From Gammaproteobacteria bacterium (lineage in GTDB: Bacteria > Pseudomonadota > Gammaproteobacteria > Magnimaribacterales > D2472), in contig PAJW01000013.1 of the NCBI GenBank assembly GCA_002710265.1, positions 29,916-39,236 on the forward strand: a stretch of 9,321 bases of DNA. Direction: 5' to 3'. Of this stretch, positions 7,346 through 9,321 are shown one piece after another (position 1 is the first letter of the stretch; each line of letters begins with the position of its first letter). Both the position numbers and the translations under genes were made by a program. The notes under the pieces were generated by a model, which saw only the letters and a list, made by a program, of their open reading frames with translations, was not told where the DNA came from and made no database searches.

Positions 7346-7401
7346 TGCATTATTTCTTTATATCGATTATCATTTATAGGTCTAATTTTTGGATATTTTT
7401 T

Positions 7402-8505
7402 ATGGGGAAAAAAAGATTTTTTGATGATAGATTAAAGTATCTATCATTCATACAAAACACGAGCGAAAAGAAGTCTATTTCTTCAAAAATTTATCCTCAT
7501 ATTGCCTCATTATCTCAAAACAAATCTTATCTAAGAATTCTTGATGCTGGAACTGGTGATGGGACCATAACATCAAATATTATTAAAAGTTTTCATAGAT
7601 ATCATCCTTACACCTCCCTTTTAATATCAGGAAAAGAAATTAGTTATGAGGATTTAAAAAATACTTTAGAAAAAATGCCAGATAGATTTGTGGAACATCC
7701 TAACATGTTGCTTACAATGACAAATGTAAAATTTTCTGAGCTTGGTTATGTTGAAAGTTCGTCAAAAATTAAAAATAAAAAAGTAAAAGAATTTGATTTA
7801 ATCCTCAAAAGCGATAACTCTTTTGACTTTAATACTCAAATAACAGGAACTAAGCTAGGAAATTTTATTAAAAAAAATTGGGGAATTGAAATTGACAAGA
7901 ATGATAGGACATCTTATTCAAACCCATGCATTATTAGAATTTACCGAGAAGATAACATAAGGCATCTTCAGCAATTCTTTGAAAATGAATATAAAAATAA
8001 TAACTATGATTTAATTGTTGCTTCTCAAGCATACAGGGCTGCTTCTTCTGTGAAAGTAAAAGTTAATAATGTAATAGGTCCTTTGATGAAAGTACTCAAT
8101 AAGTCTGGCAAGCTTTTAATAACGCATTCATGTGGTGGAGATTCTATTCAAAAGATTTTGAAGATAGCTTTTAAAGAAAAAGAAGCATTCCCAAATACTG
8201 CCAAAGATATAATTGATTATCTAAAAAATAATCCAATAGTTGAGAATAATAAATTTAATTTTGGTTCGCCTAAAAGCTATACTTTCAATTTCAGAAAAGC
8301 TCCTGATCAAACTGTTACTGAGTTATTTGGTCATAATACTGATGCTAAATGGGCTAATATTTTATATGTGGGTCAAATTCCAGAGAAAGATATTCAAGCT
8401 TTAGAAAAAAATAAGCGTGCTTATAATAGGGTTAAAAAAGCAATAGATAATGAAAAACTTATTCAATTCAAAAATGAAATTTTTAGCATAACTAAAATAA
8501 GATAA
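7402..8505 (+). CDS. Class I SAM-dependent methyltransferase of unrecognised subfamily
   Basis: 367 residues from the ATG at 7402. The Rossmann-like core is seen as motif I ILDAGTGDGTI (46-56, SAM glycine loop), an acidic residue at the end of strand 2 (SGKEIS, 76-81), strand 4 YDLIVASQAYRA (202-213) and strand 5 SGKLLITHSCGG (235-246). Between strands 3 and 4 lies an extra region of roughly 90 residues (about 112-200, Lys/Asn-rich, with FDLILKSDNSFDF at 131-143). The C-terminal 120 residues are a further added segment. No signal peptide or membrane helix, so it is cytoplasmic. The substrate is not apparent; a small molecule is more likely than rRNA or DNA because no NPPY-type motif is seen. 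The start at 7402 is preferred because FFDDRLKYLSFIQNTSEK is the sensible N-terminus of the core; ATG 7345 in frame would add 19 hydrophobic residues. Neither start has a Shine-Dalgarno. Confidence 0.8.
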   Translation: MGKKRFFDDRLKYLSFIQNTSEKKSISSKIYPHIASLSQNKSYLRILDAGTGDGTITSNIIKSFHRYHPYTSLLISGKEISYEDLKNTLEKMPDRFVEHPNMLLTMTNVKFSELGYVESSSKIKNKKVKEFDLILKSDNSFDFNTQITGTKLGNFIKKNWGIEIDKNDRTSYSNPCIIRIYREDNIRHLQQFFENEYKNNNYDLIVASQAYRAASSVKVKVNNVIGPLMKVLNKSGKLLITHSCGGDSIQKILKIAFKEKEAFPNTAKDIIDYLKNNPIVENNKFNFGSPKSYTFNFRKAPDQTVTELFGHNTDAKWANILYVGQIPEKDIQALEKNKRAYNRVKKAIDNEKLIQFKNEIFSITKIR

Positions 8506-8510
8506 TGAAA

Positions 8511-8523
8511 AAAGGTCAACTTT
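8511..8523 (-). terminator. Weak possible terminator for the minus-strand reductase gene
   Basis: In the 21-base gap between two convergent stops, the minus strand reads AAAG-TTGAC-CTTT followed by more T. The stem is only four A/T-rich pairs, so this is marginal. It is the only hairpin plus T-run in the gap. Confidence 0.2.
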
Positions 8524-8526
8524 GAT

Positions 8527-9321
8527 CTATTCAACTTTAAAAGTTAGTCCTGCATTTGCCTCTAACCTAGATACCAGCTTCATACCTAAAGATGCAGCTG
8601 GGGTATATATACCTCCTTCCAAATCTTTAACATCCTTAACAAGACAAATTGCACTCTCAGTTATCATTTTTGAAGTTGAACCATATCCAGGATCCATGTC
8701 TCCGGCAACTGAAGCCTTAAAAACTTTATTATCAACATCTGCACAAAACAAAATTTCATAACTGCCATTTTCTCTTTTTTCTCTAGATGGTCCCTCGCCT
8801 GGCGCAGGCACATCATCTCCAGCAATTGGATTACTTGATGCAAGCATATCTGCAGCAACCTTGCCCTCCTCGCCAGGACCTGTTATCCACATCTCGTTGT
8901 ATAAAAAATTTTCTCCGTACTTATGCCCCATTAATTTATTAGAACGATGTATGTTTTTTGTATTTATCGGTGCCATGAAAAACGGAGCCACCCAAGTTTT
9001 AAGCTCGTCATCATATAATGGCTTTGTATCATCAGCTTGTTGAGCCCCTTGAGAGCCTTCACAGAGTCCATGAGGATTTATAAGTACATTTATTAATTCA
9101 GGATTTGATTTTAATGATGACATTGTTGCTTTCATTGAAGCAGCAGTTCCACCTGAAAATTCACCATTCATAACTCTGACTCTTCCTCTTACTGATTCAG
9201 CATATTTACCAATTTTTGACATAACTTCTTCTTGAACATAAAGAACACCCAAATCAAAAGGAATACTGTCAAATCCACAAGAGAAAATTATCCTTGAACC
9301 AGTTTCTTTTGCTTTAGCTGA
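8527..9321 (-). CDS. Saccharopine-dehydrogenase-like / trans-acting enoyl-reductase family protein, C-terminal part; 5' end outside window
   Basis: The minus-strand frame is open through base 9321, so 264 C-terminal residues of a protein usually near 400 are present; the N-terminal NAD(P)-binding Rossmann domain lies off the window. The fragment opens with RIIFSCGFDSIPFDLGVL, the best family signature, followed by GGTAASM, APFFMAPINTKNIHRSN, GDMDPGYGSTSKM and, near the end, GGIYTPAASLG. The family includes mycobacterial trans-acting enoyl reductase and animal SCCPDH. Despite the domain name, members do not make lysine; most act, or are thought to act, in lipid metabolism, often membrane-associated. 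A TTG at 9252 is not the start, because the conserved signature continues upstream of it. It ends 21 bases from the methyltransferase stop, tail-to-tail. Confidence 0.9.
   Translation of the reverse strand, partial: SAKAKETGSRIIFSCGFDSIPFDLGVLYVQEEVMSKIGKYAESVRGRVRVMNGEFSGGTAASMKATMSSLKSNPELINVLINPHGLCEGSQGAQQADDTKPLYDDELKTWVAPFFMAPINTKNIHRSNKLMGHKYGENFLYNEMWITGPGEEGKVAADMLASSNPIAGDDVPAPGEGPSREKRENGSYEILFCADVDNKVFKASVAGDMDPGYGSTSKMITESAICLVKDVKDLEGGIYTPAASLGMKLVSRLEANAGLTFKVE

Larger units (their letters stand above)
7290..7401. promoter_or_regulatory. Divergent control region between the DmdA-like and methyltransferase genes
   Basis: The only noncoding stretch above about 25 bases in the window, and very AT-rich. 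Both flanking genes start here and point outward, so promoters for both directions should lie within it. A candidate minus-strand promoter is listed separately; no convincing plus-strand promoter or ribosome site was found. No riboswitch-like fold could be recognised by eye. If the methyltransferase starts at 7345 instead of 7402 the gap shrinks to about 55 bases. Confidence 0.55.

Noticed and set aside
7345..7401. Methyltransferase start at ATG 7345, giving a hydrophobic N-terminus
   Set aside because: The extra 19 residues look like translated AT-rich leader DNA; a cytoplasmic SAM enzyme needs no membrane anchor and the core begins naturally at 7402. Not fully excluded.
8531..8549. Inverted repeat AACTTT-A-AAAGTT as a terminator for the methyltransferase gene
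   Set aside because: One-base loop, A/T-only stem and no following T-run; it lies in the reductase's last codons and is probably chance.
8522..9043. Frames of 79 and 60 residues on plus and 64 on minus within the reductase gene
   Set aside because: Alternate-frame shadows of a strongly conserved coding region.

Overview
The window looks like a gene-dense chromosomal segment from a streamlined, AT-rich marine gammaproteobacterium of the SAR86 kind. That placement is inferred from three things: the visibly AT-rich sequence with A/T-ending codons, gaps between genes of mostly 0-8 bases, and the content. The content includes exonuclease III and a tail-specific protease very close in length and motifs to the E. 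coli proteins, next to a DmdA-like demethylase and lipid-type acyl-CoA dehydrogenases. No rRNA, tRNA, insertion sequence, CRISPR array or long repeat was seen.

Layout. Plus strand, 1-5141, one tightly packed run of five genes: the 3' part of an acyl-CoA dehydrogenase (cut by the left edge), a second acyl-CoA dehydrogenase, the periplasmic processing protease Prc, exonuclease III (xthA) and a GNAT acetyltransferase. The GNAT gene ends at 5141 and meets tadA tail-to-tail with no base between them. Minus strand, 7289 down to 5142, a three-gene run: a DmdA/GcvT-fold tetrahydrofolate-dependent demethylase-like protein, an exported CIA30-domain protein, and the tRNA adenosine deaminase TadA. A divergent gap of about 110 bases (7290-7401) is the only sizeable noncoding stretch and probably holds the promoters for both directions. 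To its right, on the plus strand, lies a SAM-dependent methyltransferase of a subfamily I do not recognise. It is convergent with the C-terminal part of a saccharopine-dehydrogenase-like reductase that runs off the right edge on the minus strand.

How the genes fit together. The two acyl-CoA dehydrogenases look like an alpha/beta pair: the first keeps the alternative catalytic Glu and the second appears to lack both known Glu positions, as in the heterotetrameric FadE pairs of actinobacteria. The DmdA-like protein (methyl to tetrahydrofolate) and the methyltransferase (methyl from SAM) share one divergent control region, which suggests, but does not prove, linked one-carbon metabolism. Prc, XthA and TadA are housekeeping functions packed into metabolic operons, as is usual in streamlined genomes. 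I see no clear defence, mobile or wholly new multi-gene system. The most open questions are the methyltransferase's substrate, the true substrate of the DmdA-like enzyme, and the substrate of the dehydrogenase pair.
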